From Planktomarina temperata RCA23 (lineage in GTDB: Bacteria > Pseudomonadota > Alphaproteobacteria > Rhodobacterales > Rhodobacteraceae): 64,000 nt of DNA. This document shows positions 7,964 through 17,737 of the stretch, piece after piece. A program made the position numbers and the translations under genes. Below the pieces are notes generated by a model. That model saw nothing but the letters and a program-made list of their open reading frames with translations. It was not told the origin of the DNA and ran no database searches. Positions within the stretch are counted from its first letter, which is position 1. Every line of letters begins with the position of its first letter. The stretch is from the NCBI RefSeq assembly GCF_000738435.1, contig NZ_CP003984.1:248001-312000 (forward strand), written 5' to 3'.

Positions 7964-9721
7964 TTATGGCCAGCATGAAATCAAGGCGACGGTTTCTTGC
8001 GCAAGATTGGCGAGATCCACAGGCTCCAACTTAACCGTCTCCGTTTCGGTGCTGGCGGCTGCATTGGCCGCGATCAATGTCTCAGAAATCAAGGGCCAAT
8101 TGGCCATAAACTGCACGTTTGCAGGCAGTTGGCGAGATCCCTGCGGCGGTGGCGGCAACAGTATTCCAATCACAGATCCATAGTGATCATAAATCGGCCC
8201 ACCGATATCGCCCGGCAGGCTGTCGATCTCCAATCGGGAAACACCGGCACGGCCTGTGAGGTCGGTCAGCGCTTGCAATTGGCCCATGGTGATGGAGGGC
8301 GCGCCGAGTTTGCCACCATAGGAATAACCGCCCAGAGCAACATATTGCGGCGCATAGGGGCTCCGGGTCTCAAACTGGCCAATCGAGGGGGCCGCCGCGT
8401 CCTGCGCGGGAACCAAGACCGCAAGTTCCGCGTTTTGAGCCGCGATGCTGAGCGGGAGGCCATCTTGCAGTTGTAATTTTCCGCATTCCGAAAAGTCTTG
8501 AGCCGCCGTGAGAACATGACCCTCGCGGCTGATGAAGACGCCCGATTGCGAGAAGCTTGGCTGGCGAATGGTCAAGCCTCCCAGAGACTCTTGTGGTGTG
8601 AGACCGGCGCTAAGAATGGGCGCCTCGCCCAGCGTGCCGGAAAGAGATGTAAAGCTTGTGAAGATTTCCTCTTCCACCCGCGCGCGGCGGGCCGTGTCCC
8701 CGCGCGGCCACACGAAAATCAGGCCTTTGATGTCACCGCCTTGCAATGTGGCAAAGCCGGTGGTGTGGAGCCGGTCGTCATAGGCTTCGATCGTGAAGCT
8801 GGATTTCGCCAGATTGCGCGGGCCGGTTTCGGGCAGGATGCTCAAGGTTTGCATCACCTCATAGAGGGCTGCAAGCCGGTCTCTATCGCCGCGTTGACTG
8901 ATGAGGATCACCTGCGCCAAGCCTGTGTCTTTGGCGGCATAGGTGGCAAAGGGCGGATCGTAGGAGGCCGGGGCCAAAAGGGCGCTGGGCAGGCGCAGCG
9001 TGATTCCAGCCTGCGCATCAACCACGTCTTCAAATCCTAAACCGGCCAGTAAAAACTGATAATCTGCGATAAGCTCAGCTCTTTGTGCGGCGGTTAGAAC
9101 ACCGGTTGCGTTATAGCCATTGGCATATTGCCAGCTCTTCATAGCAGCGCGTGTGCCCGAACCATAAAGCCCATCAATGGCACTTTCATAAAACCCTGCC
9201 CAAGCGAGTGCCCGTTGCAGGTATTTTTTCTCGGCCTCTGTCATAGCACTTTCTGAGGCTTTGGCTTGCTTCAGCTGCTCGGCCGGGCTGATTGGCTGTT
9301 CTGCTGCGGGCTCTTCGGTGGGCGGCGCGGTTTGGGGGGCCGTGTTTGCGGCCCTATCAGTGTCTGCGGCGGGTTGAGCCGCCACAGCCGGCGGATAGAA
9401 GCGCGCGCCAAAGGACGCGCCGGTTGTGGTGAAGCTGGTGCGGGGGATCACCCCTTCGGCGCGGAATTTTTGTAAAGCGGCATCGGCCTGTTCTGGATCA
9501 TATGGGCCGATGGCCACGCCGAACCAGCCTCCATTGATTTCAAATCCGTTTACGTTGTCCAAGTCGCGGGCATAGATCTCAATACTGTCCAAACTGGCCT
9601 CGAGATTCAGTCGGGTCTCAATCTGAATCCAAACCTGCCGGGGCAGAGTGGATTGCGCCAAAGCGGCCTGTGCCCAGGTCAACATCAAAGCCATGAGGCT
9701 GTAGAGAAGCGATGATCTCAT
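7964..9721 (-). CDS. Secreted trypsin-fold protein with peptidoglycan-binding domain; protease triad absent
   Basis: A 585-residue protein. Residues 1-22 are a signal peptide. Residues 28-110 look like a SPOR-type region (FGVAIGPYDPEQADAAL). A proline- and alanine-rich linker follows. Residues 164-215 are a PG_binding_1 domain (LQRALAWAGFYESAIDGLYG). Residues 380-575 have the layout of a trypsin-like domain. The catalytic residues are not there: the usual TAAH is TAAQ (Gln408), the DLAVL Asp position reads AELAVL (Glu432), and GDSGGP is GDIGGP (Ile506). It should therefore bind rather than cut. A periplasmic scaffold or a cell-wall-linked sensor is possible; the real role is unknown. Confidence 0.8.
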   Translation of the reverse strand: MRSSLLYSLMALMLTWAQAALAQSTLPRQVWIQIETRLNLEASLDSIEIYARDLDNVNGFEINGGWFGVAIGPYDPEQADAALQKFRAEGVIPRTSFTTTGASFGARFYPPAVAAQPAADTDRAANTAPQTAPPTEEPAAEQPISPAEQLKQAKASESAMTEAEKKYLQRALAWAGFYESAIDGLYGSGTRAAMKSWQYANGYNATGVLTAAQRAELIADYQFLLAGLGFEDVVDAQAGITLRLPSALLAPASYDPPFATYAAKDTGLAQVILISQRGDRDRLAALYEVMQTLSILPETGPRNLAKSSFTIEAYDDRLHTTGFATLQGGDIKGLIFVWPRGDTARRARVEEEIFTSFTSLSGTLGEAPILSAGLTPQESLGGLTIRQPSFSQSGVFISREGHVLTAAQDFSECGKLQLQDGLPLSIAAQNAELAVLVPAQDAAAPSIGQFETRSPYAPQYVALGGYSYGGKLGAPSITMGQLQALTDLTGRAGVSRLEIDSLPGDIGGPIYDHYGSVIGILLPPPPQGSRQLPANVQFMANWPLISETLIAANAAASTETETVKLEPVDLANLAQETVALISCWP

Positions 9722-9884
9722 CTTTGAACCTTTTGAAAATTTGCCCTGTTATTTGTGGGATTGGCGCGTAAATCAAGCCGGTGCAGGAAAGTTTTGGCAT
9801 TTGCGCTGATTTGGCATCGGTGGCTTGATTGACGCTGGCCCGTGCAGCGCCTATTCAGGCGCCAGATCAGCGGCCGAGGAACAC

Positions 9885-10799
9885 ATGAGCACTCCAAAAT
9901 CATTCCAAGAGATAATTTTGCGCCTTCAAACCTATTGGGCCGCGCAGGGCTGCGCCATTTTGCAACCCTATGACATGGAGGTGGGCGCTGGGACGTTTCA
10001 CCCGGCCACCACGCTGCGGGCTTTGGGCTCCAAGCCATGGGCGGCTGCCTATGTGCAGCCATCGCGCCGTCCGACTGATGGGCGTTATGGGGAAAATCCA
10101 AACCGCTTGCAGCATTATTACCAATATCAAGTGCTCATCAAACCCAGCCCGCCGAATTTGCAAGAGCTCTATTTGGGCAGTCTCAAAGCCATTGGCATCG
10201 ATATGGCCCTGCATGACATCCGCTTTGTAGAGGATGATTGGGAAAGCCCGACCTTGGGGGCTTGGGGCTTGGGCTGGGAAGTGTGGTGTGACGGTATGGA
10301 AGTGTCGCAGTTCACTTATTTCCAGCAGGTCGGAGGTCATGATTGTCACCCGATTTCTGGGGAGCTGACCTATGGTCTGGAGCGTTTGGCAATGTATGTG
10401 TTGGGTGTGGATCATGTGATGGACATGCCCTTTAATGACCCTTCCGCCCCTATCGCTTTGACCTATGGCGACATTTTCCGCCAAACCGAGGAAGAATACG
10501 CCCGTTGGAACTTTGATGTGGCCAATACCGAGGTCTTGCTGCGCCAGTTTGAAGAGGCTGAGGCAGAATGCGAGACTATTTTGGCGCAAGAGGCGATTGA
10601 CCCCAAAACCGGCAAGCGGATTATCATGGCCCATCCGGCCTATGATCAATGTATCAAAGCCAGCCATATGTTTAACCTTCTGGATGCGCGCGGCGTCATC
10701 TCCGTCACCGAACGACAGGCCTATATCGGCCGGGTTCGGAGTTTGGCGACCAAATGCGCCAATGCCTTCGTGCAGACTTCAGCAGCGGGAGCGGCCTGA
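9885..10799 (+). CDS. glyQ: Glycine--tRNA ligase alpha subunit
   Basis: A 304-residue subunit of the bacterial (alpha-beta)2 glycyl-tRNA synthetase. The start at 9885 ([18 protein letters not shown]) follows a GAGGA site; an in-frame extension to 9825 has no family support. Class II core motifs are present: [38 protein letters not shown], and [18 protein letters not shown]. It forms glycyl adenylate and works with the beta subunit encoded two genes on. Its stop shares one base with the next start (TGATG). Confidence 0.97.
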   Translation: MSTPKSFQEIILRLQTYWAAQGCAILQPYDMEVGAGTFHPATTLRALGSKPWAAAYVQPSRRPTDGRYGENPNRLQHYYQYQVLIKPSPPNLQELYLGSLKAIGIDMALHDIRFVEDDWESPTLGAWGLGWEVWCDGMEVSQFTYFQQVGGHDCHPISGELTYGLERLAMYVLGVDHVMDMPFNDPSAPIALTYGDIFRQTEEEYARWNFDVANTEVLLRQFEEAEAECETILAQEAIDPKTGKRIIMAHPAYDQCIKASHMFNLLDARGVISVTERQAYIGRVRSLATKCANAFVQTSAAGAA

Positions 10800-11317
10800 T
10801 GGCTGTCAGTGGAAAAGTGATCAGCGGCGGAATTTTAGGAATAACAGCAGCCTTCGGGATTGGCGTCTATTATGCGCAGGTCTATGGCTATTATGAAACC
10901 TTCACCGAGGGCGAGGTGGCCTTGACCTCAATCGTCAGTGGCGCGCCAACACGCATTCCGGTGACGGAGTTTGAGGGCATTGACGCAGACAGCAGCCCAA
11001 TCCGCTATCGCGCCTGTTTTAAAACACCTTTGAGCACGGCCATGCTAACCGAAACATTCACCACGCTGGAGCGTTCGGAGCCGCGCAACGCGCCGGAGTG
11101 GTTTGGATGTTTCGACGCGGCCCAAATCGCCGCTGACATCGACGCCGGCATTGCGACCGCCTATTTGGGGGCCGCGAATTTCGAGTTTGGGATCGACCGG
11201 ATTGTGGCAATTTACGATGACGGGCGCGGCTTTGTTTGGCATCAAATCAACGAGTGTGGCGACAAACTGTATGACGGCTCACAGGCCTCTGACGATTGTC
11301 CGGAAAGGGATCAATAA
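10799..11317 (+). CDS. DUF6446-like membrane-anchored protein between glyQ and glyS
   Basis: A 172-residue protein with one N-terminal membrane segment (residues 8-26, GGILGITAAFGIGVYYAQV) and a C-terminal domain of about 140 residues that is probably periplasmic. It carries YRACFKTPLS and a pair of late cysteines (WFGCFD, INECGDKL). Its start and stop each overlap a glycyl-tRNA synthetase gene by one base, so it is strictly co-translated with them. A protein of this type at this spot is a Rhodobacterales trait as far as I know. No biochemical role is known, and it has no visible tRNA-related domain. Confidence 0.78.
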   Translation: MAVSGKVISGGILGITAAFGIGVYYAQVYGYYETFTEGEVALTSIVSGAPTRIPVTEFEGIDADSSPIRYRACFKTPLSTAMLTETFTTLERSEPRNAPEWFGCFDAAQIAADIDAGIATAYLGAANFEFGIDRIVAIYDDGRGFVWHQINECGDKLYDGSQASDDCPERDQ

Positions 11318-13374
11318 TGGCGGATCTTCTCATTGAACTCTTTTCGGAAGAAATACCCGCAGGTTTGCAAGCCCCTGCGGCTCAGAACCTCAAGAAACTG
11401 TTGACCAATGGGATGGTTGAGGCGGGCTTGACCTATGCCAATGCGTCAGCCTTTCACACAGCGCGACGCCTCACTTTGGTTGTGGAAGGTTTGCTCGACG
11501 CCAGCCCCACGGTGCAAGAAGAGCGTAAGGGTCCGAAAGTCGGCGCGCCAGAGCAGGCGATCAATGGATTTTTGCGCGGTGCGGGCTTGTCTATGGATGA
11601 CCTGGAAGTGCGCGATGACAAAAAAGGTCAGGTCTATTTTGCCAAGATCACCAAGCCCGGGCGCCCCGCGGCTGAGATTGTGGCAGAGGTGTTAGAAGCG
11701 ACTATTCGCAATTTCCCTTGGCCAAAATCGATGCGCTGGGGGTCTGGGAGTCTGCGCTGGGTGCGGCCTTTGCAATCGATCCTTTGTGTCTTGTCCAATG
11801 AGGCCGAAGTCTCGGTTGTCCCTCTCGACGTGGACGGCATTAAAGCTGGCAACCAGACCCGCGGTCACCGTTTCATGGCGCCAGATGCCTTTGCGGTGAG
11901 TGGTTTTGAGGATTACGAAACCAAGCTGAAGCGCGCCAAAGTGATCCTGCGGGCCGATGAGCGGCAAGCTGCGATTTGGCAGGAAGCCCAGACCCAAGCT
12001 TTTGCGCTCGGCCAGAGCGTGGTGGAAGACACCGGCTTGTTGGCTGAGGTGGCAGGACTCGTGGAATGGCCCGTTGTTCTGATGGGTCAAATTGATGAGG
12101 AATTTTTGGATCTGCCCCCGGAGGTTTTGAAAACCTCCATGAAGGAACATCAAAAATTCTTCTCGGTCTCCAACCCGAAAACAGGCCGCATTGAGCGCTT
12201 TGTCACCGTGGCCAATATCGAGGCGGCCGATCAGGGCGCCACGATATTGAAGGGTAATCAAAAGGTGCTGGCTGCGCGTCTTGCCGATGCGAAATTCTTT
12301 TGGGAGAACGATCTGCGCGAAGCAAAAGCGGGCATGGGAAACTGGCAGGCGGCTTTGGAAAACGTCACCTTTCACAACAAGCTGGGCAGTCAGGCCGCGC
12401 GAATCAAGCGTATTGCAGCATTGGCCCGTGACTTGGCGCCAGTGGTGGGCGCTGATCCGGATATGGCAGAGCAGGCCGCTTTGGTGGCGAAGGCGGATCT
12501 GAGCTCACAAATGGTCTATGAATTTCCTGAATTGCAGGGGCTCATGGGGCGCTATTATGCCGAAAAAGCGGGCATGTCGGCTGACATTGCGGCGGCCTGT
12601 GAAGCGCATTACTCGCCACTTGGGCCTTCTGACGATGTGCCGACTGCGCCCGTTTCTGTTGCTGTGGCGCTGGCCGACAAGCTTGACATGTTGACCGGGT
12701 TTTGGGCGATTGATGAAAAGCCGACTGGCTCGAAAGACCCGTTTGCTCTGCGCCGCGCAGCCTTGGGGGTGATCCGCTTGATTTTGGACAATCACCTCAC
12801 TTTGCCTTTAGCGGATCGCCTGGCCGCTGCCGACGCGGGTGCTGGAGCCGCGGATTTGCTCGGATTTTTCCAAGATCGCCTCAAAACCTACCTGCGTGAC
12901 CGGGGCATTCGCCATGATGTGATTGATGCCTGCATCGCCATGCCGCAAAGTGACGATCTGGCACTTTTGGTCAAGCGGGCAGAGGCCCTGCAAGGGGCGC
13001 TGGGCACAGATGATGGCGAAAATTTGATCCAAGGTTTCAAACGTGCCAATAATATCTTGAGCCAAGCCGAAGAGAAGGATGGGGTTGAATATAGCTTTGG
13101 CGCCGATGTGAAATATGCGGAAAACGAGGCGGAGAAGGTGCTTTTCGCGGCGTTGGATTCGGCGGATAAGACGATTCAACCCGCCATGGCAACACAGGAT
13201 TTTGCCGCCGCTATGGCAGCTATGGCCACATTGCGTGGTCCGATCGATGCGTTTTTCGAAGCGGTAAAGATCAATGCGGATAGTACATTGGTCCGTCGCA
13301 ATCGGCTGAACCTTTTGAGCCGGATTCGCACAACCTGCCTGTCGGTTGCTGATTTGACCAAAGTCGAAGGCTGA
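11317..13374 (+). CDS. glyS: Glycine--tRNA ligase beta subunit
   Basis: A 685-residue beta subunit that recognises tRNA-Gly for the alpha subunit. It begins MADLLIELFSEEIPAGLQAP, the family start, on an ATG that overlaps the stop of the preceding gene by one base. Other family motifs are FPWPKSMRWG, TRGHRFMAP, SMKEHQKFFSV and an HD-like region at YEFPELQGLMGRYYA; the anticodon-binding DALR-like region is at the C terminus. Length is normal. Confidence 0.97.
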   Translation: MADLLIELFSEEIPAGLQAPAAQNLKKLLTNGMVEAGLTYANASAFHTARRLTLVVEGLLDASPTVQEERKGPKVGAPEQAINGFLRGAGLSMDDLEVRDDKKGQVYFAKITKPGRPAAEIVAEVLEATIRNFPWPKSMRWGSGSLRWVRPLQSILCVLSNEAEVSVVPLDVDGIKAGNQTRGHRFMAPDAFAVSGFEDYETKLKRAKVILRADERQAAIWQEAQTQAFALGQSVVEDTGLLAEVAGLVEWPVVLMGQIDEEFLDLPPEVLKTSMKEHQKFFSVSNPKTGRIERFVTVANIEAADQGATILKGNQKVLAARLADAKFFWENDLREAKAGMGNWQAALENVTFHNKLGSQAARIKRIAALARDLAPVVGADPDMAEQAALVAKADLSSQMVYEFPELQGLMGRYYAEKAGMSADIAAACEAHYSPLGPSDDVPTAPVSVAVALADKLDMLTGFWAIDEKPTGSKDPFALRRAALGVIRLILDNHLTLPLADRLAAADAGAGAADLLGFFQDRLKTYLRDRGIRHDVIDACIAMPQSDDLALLVKRAEALQGALGTDDGENLIQGFKRANNILSQAEEKDGVEYSFGADVKYAENEAEKVLFAALDSADKTIQPAMATQDFAAAMAAMATLRGPIDAFFEAVKINADSTLVRRNRLNLLSRIRTTCLSVADLTKVEG

Positions 13375-13436
13375 CAAGTGCCTCTTGCACTACGCAGTCA
13401 AGGGCCTATGCTGCAGCAGAACATGAGGATGCCGCA

Positions 13437-15977
13437 GTGCAGAACGATCAAACTTTCGCCCCTGTTGTATTGGTTACCAATACAGCCCCAATGACCGCCG
13501 CCGCCTATGGCGGGCGGGCCAAATGCGCGCAGCGCCTGATCCGGCTGGATATGCCGGTTCCAACAACGGTCGCCCTTTCCTTTAAGGCGGTGCATGATTT
13601 GGCACAGGGCCATGCTTTGGATCTTGGCTTGGTCCTGCCACATTTCGGCGCGGCGCCCTTGCTCTCCGTGCGGCCGTCTTCTGGAAGCCCTGATTGGGGT
13701 GGGCCGGGCGCGATTTTGAATATTGGCATGAATGATCGGAAATTCTCAGAGCTCTGCGAAAGCCACGGTGAAACGGCGGCGGCCACCCTCTATCTGCGGT
13801 TTATCAACGCCTATGCGACCCATGTGGCGCGGCTGGATCCAGACGCTTTCGATGATCCTGAAACGCCGACCGCGGGCGATGTGATGAAGGCTTTGACCAC
13901 CTATTGCGACGAGGCCGATGAGCCCTTCCCGCAGGAGGTGGATGTGCAATTGGCCCATGTGTTGCGCTCTATGGCTCGGGCTTGGGAAGGCACCAGTGCC
14001 CGGCTTTTGCGCCAGGCGAAGGGTGCCCCCGCGGATGCGGGGCTTGGGCTTGTCGTTCAGGCGATGGCCATTGGGGTTGGCCGCGGCGAATGTGGCTCGG
14101 GTGTGATACAATTTGCCTCGTCCGACACGGGCCTGCCCGAGATTCACGGGCGCTACCTGCGACAATCTCAGGGGCGGGAGGCTTTGGATCGTCAGGTTGG
14201 ATCTTTATATCTGACCAAGGATCCGCGTGGCCCGTCCTTTGAAGAAACCTGCCCCGAGGCTTTTAAACAGCTTTTGGACTATTCAGTTTTGGCCCGGCAG
14301 CGCCTGCGTGAAGAGATGCAAATTGAATTCACGCTCGAAAGTGGCAAGCTGGCGATTTTGGATGCGGTGCGTATCGTGCGATCTTCAAGCGCAGCGGTGC
14401 ATATTGCCGTGGACCTGGCCCGCGACGGGATCATCCCGCGCGAAGATGCCCTTATGCGGGTTGACCCAAAGGCTTTGTCTGAACTGTTGCACCGGCAAGT
14501 GGCGCCCAATGCACCGCGCAGCGTATTGGCCAAGGGGATTGCCGCAAGCCCCGGGGCGGCGACCGGAAAGATCGTCTTTACAGCCTCCGACGCGCAAGCC
14601 AGTGCCGCGCGCGGCGAGGCGGCTGTTTTGGTGCGTCGTGAAACCGGTCCAGAAGATATTCGCGGCATGCACTCTGTGGTTGCGGTTCTCACCGAACGGG
14701 GCGGGGTCACAAGCCATGCCGCAGTGATCGGGCGTGGTCTTGGCTTACCCTGCGTGGTTGGCGCCTCGGACATGCGCATCGACGGGCAAAAGAAGACGGT
14801 CATTGGTCGCAACCAACAGATTTTGCGCGAAGGGGATGTCATCACTGTGGACGGCACCCATGGTGAGGTATTGGTGGGGCATGTGGAGACGGTGGAAGCC
14901 GGTCTCAACACCGCTGTCACAACCTTACTGGGCTGGGCAGATGAGTTGCGCGATATTGGGATCAGAGCCAATGCGGATACGCCGCGTGATGCGCAAACGG
15001 CCAAAAATTTTATGGCGGACGGCATTGGCCTGTGCCGCAGTGAGCATATGTTCTTTGAAGCGGACCGCTTAACTGTGATGCGGGAGATGATTTTTGCGGA
15101 AAACGAAGCGGACCGCGCCGCTTCTTTGGAACGACTCTTGCCCATGCAACGGGCCGATTTCACCGAATTGTTCCAAATAATGGAGGGGCGCCCGGTTTGC
15201 ATTCGGTTGCTTGACCCGCCTTTGCACGAGTTTTTGCCTGCCGATCGTAGCGGGTTGCGCGATTTGGCCGAAGCTCTCAGCCTGCCACTGTCGCGGGTGA
15301 CCGAAAGGGTGGAGCAATTGTCGGAATATAACCCGATGCTCGGTCTGCGCGGGGTGCGGCTTGGGATCACGGTTCCCGAAATCTACGAGATGCAGGCGCG
15401 GGCGATATTTGAAGCGGCGATCGACAGTGGCGTTGATGCCTCACCAGAGATTATGATTCCATTGGTCTCGGCCTGTCGTGAGGTTGAATTGGTCAAAGCG
15501 CGCATTGATGCCGCCGCCGCCGCGGTGCGGGTCGAACGTGGACAAAGCTTTAGCTATTCTCTTGGGGTCATGGTCGAAACCCCGCGTGCGGCTTTGCGAG
15601 CCGGTGAAATTGCCGCCTATTCGCAGTTTTTGAGCTTTGGCACCAATGATTTGACACAGATGACCTATGGGTTGTCGCGCGATGATGCGGGGCGGTTTAT
15701 GTCCTCTTATGTTCAGCAGGGGGTCTATGAAGAAGATCCGTTTCACCGCTTGGACAAAGAAGGTGTCGGCGAGTTGCTGACGCTTGGAGCCGAGCGTGGC
15801 CGAGCTGCGCGGCCTGAAGTGGTCCTGTCCATCTGTGGGGAGCATGGGGGCGATCCGGAGGCGATTGCCTTTATCCGGCAATGTGGGTTCACCTATGTGT
15901 CTTGCTCGCCGTTTCGTGTGCCCGTTGCCCGTCTGGCCGCTGCGCAATGTGCTATTGCAGATAAGATAAAGAACTGA
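13437..15977 (+). CDS. PEP-utilising enzyme, divergent pyruvate phosphate dikinase-like protein
   Basis: An 846-residue protein with PPDK order: ATP-grasp-like part (1-310), swivelling phosphohistidine domain (about 365-475), PEP/pyruvate TIM barrel (about 490-840). The swivel histidine (GGVTSHAAV, His427), the barrel motif IRLLDPPLHEFLP and the C-terminal catalytic cysteine (YVSCSPFR, near 823) are kept. The ATP-grasp part is altered: the usual GGKGANL loop reads GGRAKCA, and the usual SGARASMPGMMDT stretch reads SSGSPDWGGPGA. Classic dikinase activity is therefore uncertain. The start is GTG at 13437 behind GAGGA; no ATG is in frame nearby. It follows glyS closely and may share its transcript. 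Confidence 0.8.
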   Translation: MQNDQTFAPVVLVTNTAPMTAAAYGGRAKCAQRLIRLDMPVPTTVALSFKAVHDLAQGHALDLGLVLPHFGAAPLLSVRPSSGSPDWGGPGAILNIGMNDRKFSELCESHGETAAATLYLRFINAYATHVARLDPDAFDDPETPTAGDVMKALTTYCDEADEPFPQEVDVQLAHVLRSMARAWEGTSARLLRQAKGAPADAGLGLVVQAMAIGVGRGECGSGVIQFASSDTGLPEIHGRYLRQSQGREALDRQVGSLYLTKDPRGPSFEETCPEAFKQLLDYSVLARQRLREEMQIEFTLESGKLAILDAVRIVRSSSAAVHIAVDLARDGIIPREDALMRVDPKALSELLHRQVAPNAPRSVLAKGIAASPGAATGKIVFTASDAQASAARGEAAVLVRRETGPEDIRGMHSVVAVLTERGGVTSHAAVIGRGLGLPCVVGASDMRIDGQKKTVIGRNQQILREGDVITVDGTHGEVLVGHVETVEAGLNTAVTTLLGWADELRDIGIRANADTPRDAQTAKNFMADGIGLCRSEHMFFEADRLTVMREMIFAENEADRAASLERLLPMQRADFTELFQIMEGRPVCIRLLDPPLHEFLPADRSGLRDLAEALSLPLSRVTERVEQLSEYNPMLGLRGVRLGITVPEIYEMQARAIFEAAIDSGVDASPEIMIPLVSACREVELVKARIDAAAAAVRVERGQSFSYSLGVMVETPRAALRAGEIAAYSQFLSFGTNDLTQMTYGLSRDDAGRFMSSYVQQGVYEEDPFHRLDKEGVGELLTLGAERGRAARPEVVLSICGEHGGDPEAIAFIRQCGFTYVSCSPFRVPVARLAAAQCAIADKIKN

Positions 15978-16077
15978 TTCAAAATCATTTATTAAATCGC
16001 TTTGCGCAAATTATGCGGTCGCTGGACGAAGCCCTCATATTTGAGTAAAGCATCCCGAATTGTTGGGAGTGGTATAA

Positions 16078-16761
16078 ATGGGGTTTGGAGCTTCACGCAC
16101 CGCGGTCATGTCGATCTGTATTGGGCTGGCTTTGCAGGTTTTCGCCCTGCAGCCGGGCATGGCCAGTGATCGATCCGCTGCAGTTCCATCGGTGCAGTTA
16201 GAAGCCGCCCTGCGCCATGAAAATGCTATGGTGTCGGCAATGCCCTTGAGCCGCGTCGCTGTGTTGACTTCCCCGCGCCCTGAAGAGCGTCCAAAGGGCT
16301 CTAAGGTGCGATATTCTGGCCGCTGGCTGCGCAGTTTGGCAAAGCCAACTGGCGGCAAGCAATGGGCTTGTTTGGCGGAAGCGATTTATTTCGAAGCGCG
16401 CGGGGAACCGGTCGAAGGGCAATTTGCGGTGGCGGAAGTGATTCTCAATCGCGTCGACAGCCCAAAGTTTCCAAACAGCATTTGCAAAGTGGTGCGCCAA
16501 GGCACGGGGCGCAAACATGCGTGCCAATTTAGTTATAATTGTGATGGCAAGTTGGAATATATCGCCAATGGGTCAGCCTATGATAAAGCCAAACGCGTTG
16601 CGCGGGTATCGATGGACCGCAAGACACGGCCTTTGACCAAAGGAGCCACTTTTTATCACGCCACTTTCATTTCCCCGTCTTGGGCGCGGAGTTTTCAGCA
16701 TGTGGCCACAATCGGGGTACACAAATTCTATAAACCCGTTAGACGCGTTGCTGAGAAATAA
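16078..16761 (+). CDS. Cell wall hydrolase, SleB-like (Hydrolase_2)
   Basis: A 227-residue protein with an N-terminal signal-like hydrophobic stretch (residues 5-25). Its C-terminal domain has CLAEAIYFEARGEPVEGQ with the glutamate expected for catalysis, AVAEVILNRVDSPKFP, and CQFSYNCDGK. These are typical of the SleB/CwlJ family (PF07486), which cuts peptidoglycan glycan strands. In this Gram-negative setting it is probably a periplasmic lytic transglycosylase-like enzyme for wall turnover. A GGGAGTGG ribosome site precedes the start. Confidence 0.88.
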   Translation: MGFGASRTAVMSICIGLALQVFALQPGMASDRSAAVPSVQLEAALRHENAMVSAMPLSRVAVLTSPRPEERPKGSKVRYSGRWLRSLAKPTGGKQWACLAEAIYFEARGEPVEGQFAVAEVILNRVDSPKFPNSICKVVRQGTGRKHACQFSYNCDGKLEYIANGSAYDKAKRVARVSMDRKTRPLTKGATFYHATFISPSWARSFQHVATIGVHKFYKPVRRVAEK

Positions 16762-16810
16762 TGTTTGCGCTACGCCCGACGGGGCAAGAGGAAAAGGCAA
16801 GAGGCCGAAA

Positions 16811-17737
16811 ATGACCGATGATGATCTAAAACATGCTTTTGCTCATCCCTCCGCCCGGTCAGAGGCGACAGCAGAGGCGCCTTGTGACAGAATTTCTGTA
16901 CGCGACCACATTCTGACCGTTGAAATTGGTGCGTTCCAAGCTGAACGCGGCACCACGCAACGTATTCGGTTTGATGTGGTGGTGGAAGTGCAGCCCTTGA
17001 GCGATGAGATCGACGATGATGTGGATCGCATTCTGTCTTATGATCGGGTCACAGAGGCCATAGAAGCGGCCCTATCCGAAGAGCGCTTGAATTTGCTGGA
17101 AACTTTGGCGGAACGTGTTGCAGAGCGTATATTGCTCGCGCCGCAAGCGCAGCGGGTCTTTGTGCGGATTGAAAAGCTGGATCGTGGGCCCGGCAATTTG
17201 GGTGTGGAGATTGTACGTTCAAAGTCATGCGTCTTTGATGCGAACCTTCGGGGACTCGAAGAAACGCCGCATCCGATTGTTCTATTTTTGGCAAATAATG
17301 TGATCGACGAGGGGCATTTGGAGGCCTGGCTCTCTGCGGCTGAAGACAACACCCGCCCGGTCATCATATGCGTCGGCATGCCCGAGGCGAGAGCGCCGCA
17401 GGTGGCGGCGCATCGTATGGTTCAGCGCCGTATTGATCTTTTGGCGATTGAACAAAATGCTTGGATTTTTGCCAGCCACGATCCGCGCTGTGTGGTGGTG
17501 GGAACCAAGACAGAATTGGATTGGGGGATGCGCCACGACCAGATCAGCCTCTGGGCGCCGTCAAAGATCGTTTTGGACGCCGTCGATGGTCCGCCAACAG
17601 ATATGGTCGATATTTCTGCTCTGGTCGAATGGTTTGCGCAGGAAATGCAGGCCGCGCAGCTGGTATTTGTCGGCGCAACTCCGACAGGGAATTTGCCTAT
17701 TGCCCGCCAGGCTCAGGCAGATTTGGCATTGCTATGA
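16811..17737 (+). CDS. folB: FolB-like dihydroneopterin aldolase with C-terminal extension
   Basis: A 308-residue protein. Residues 25-140 form a FolB domain: ISVRDHILTVEIGAFQAERG, then LNLLETLAERVAERIL with the glutamate used by dihydroneopterin aldolase. The remaining 160 residues are an extra domain of unknown role, seen with FolB in Rhodobacterales. The start at 16811 follows AAGAGG; a longer in-frame reading has no support. It overlaps folP by four bases (ATGA), which supports a place in folate synthesis: dihydroneopterin to hydroxymethyl-dihydropterin. The usual FolB length is about 120, so this is a fusion. Confidence 0.82.
   Translation: MTDDDLKHAFAHPSARSEATAEAPCDRISVRDHILTVEIGAFQAERGTTQRIRFDVVVEVQPLSDEIDDDVDRILSYDRVTEAIEAALSEERLNLLETLAERVAERILLAPQAQRVFVRIEKLDRGPGNLGVEIVRSKSCVFDANLRGLEETPHPIVLFLANNVIDEGHLEAWLSAAEDNTRPVIICVGMPEARAPQVAAHRMVQRRIDLLAIEQNAWIFASHDPRCVVVGTKTELDWGMRHDQISLWAPSKIVLDAVDGPPTDMVDISALVEWFAQEMQAAQLVFVGATPTGNLPIARQAQADLALL

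Noticed and set aside
14279-15370. 363-codon minus-strand open frame
   Set aside because: It lies wholly inside the PPDK-like gene on the other strand, has Ser/Arg-rich low-complexity composition and no motif; a shadow of GC-biased coding.
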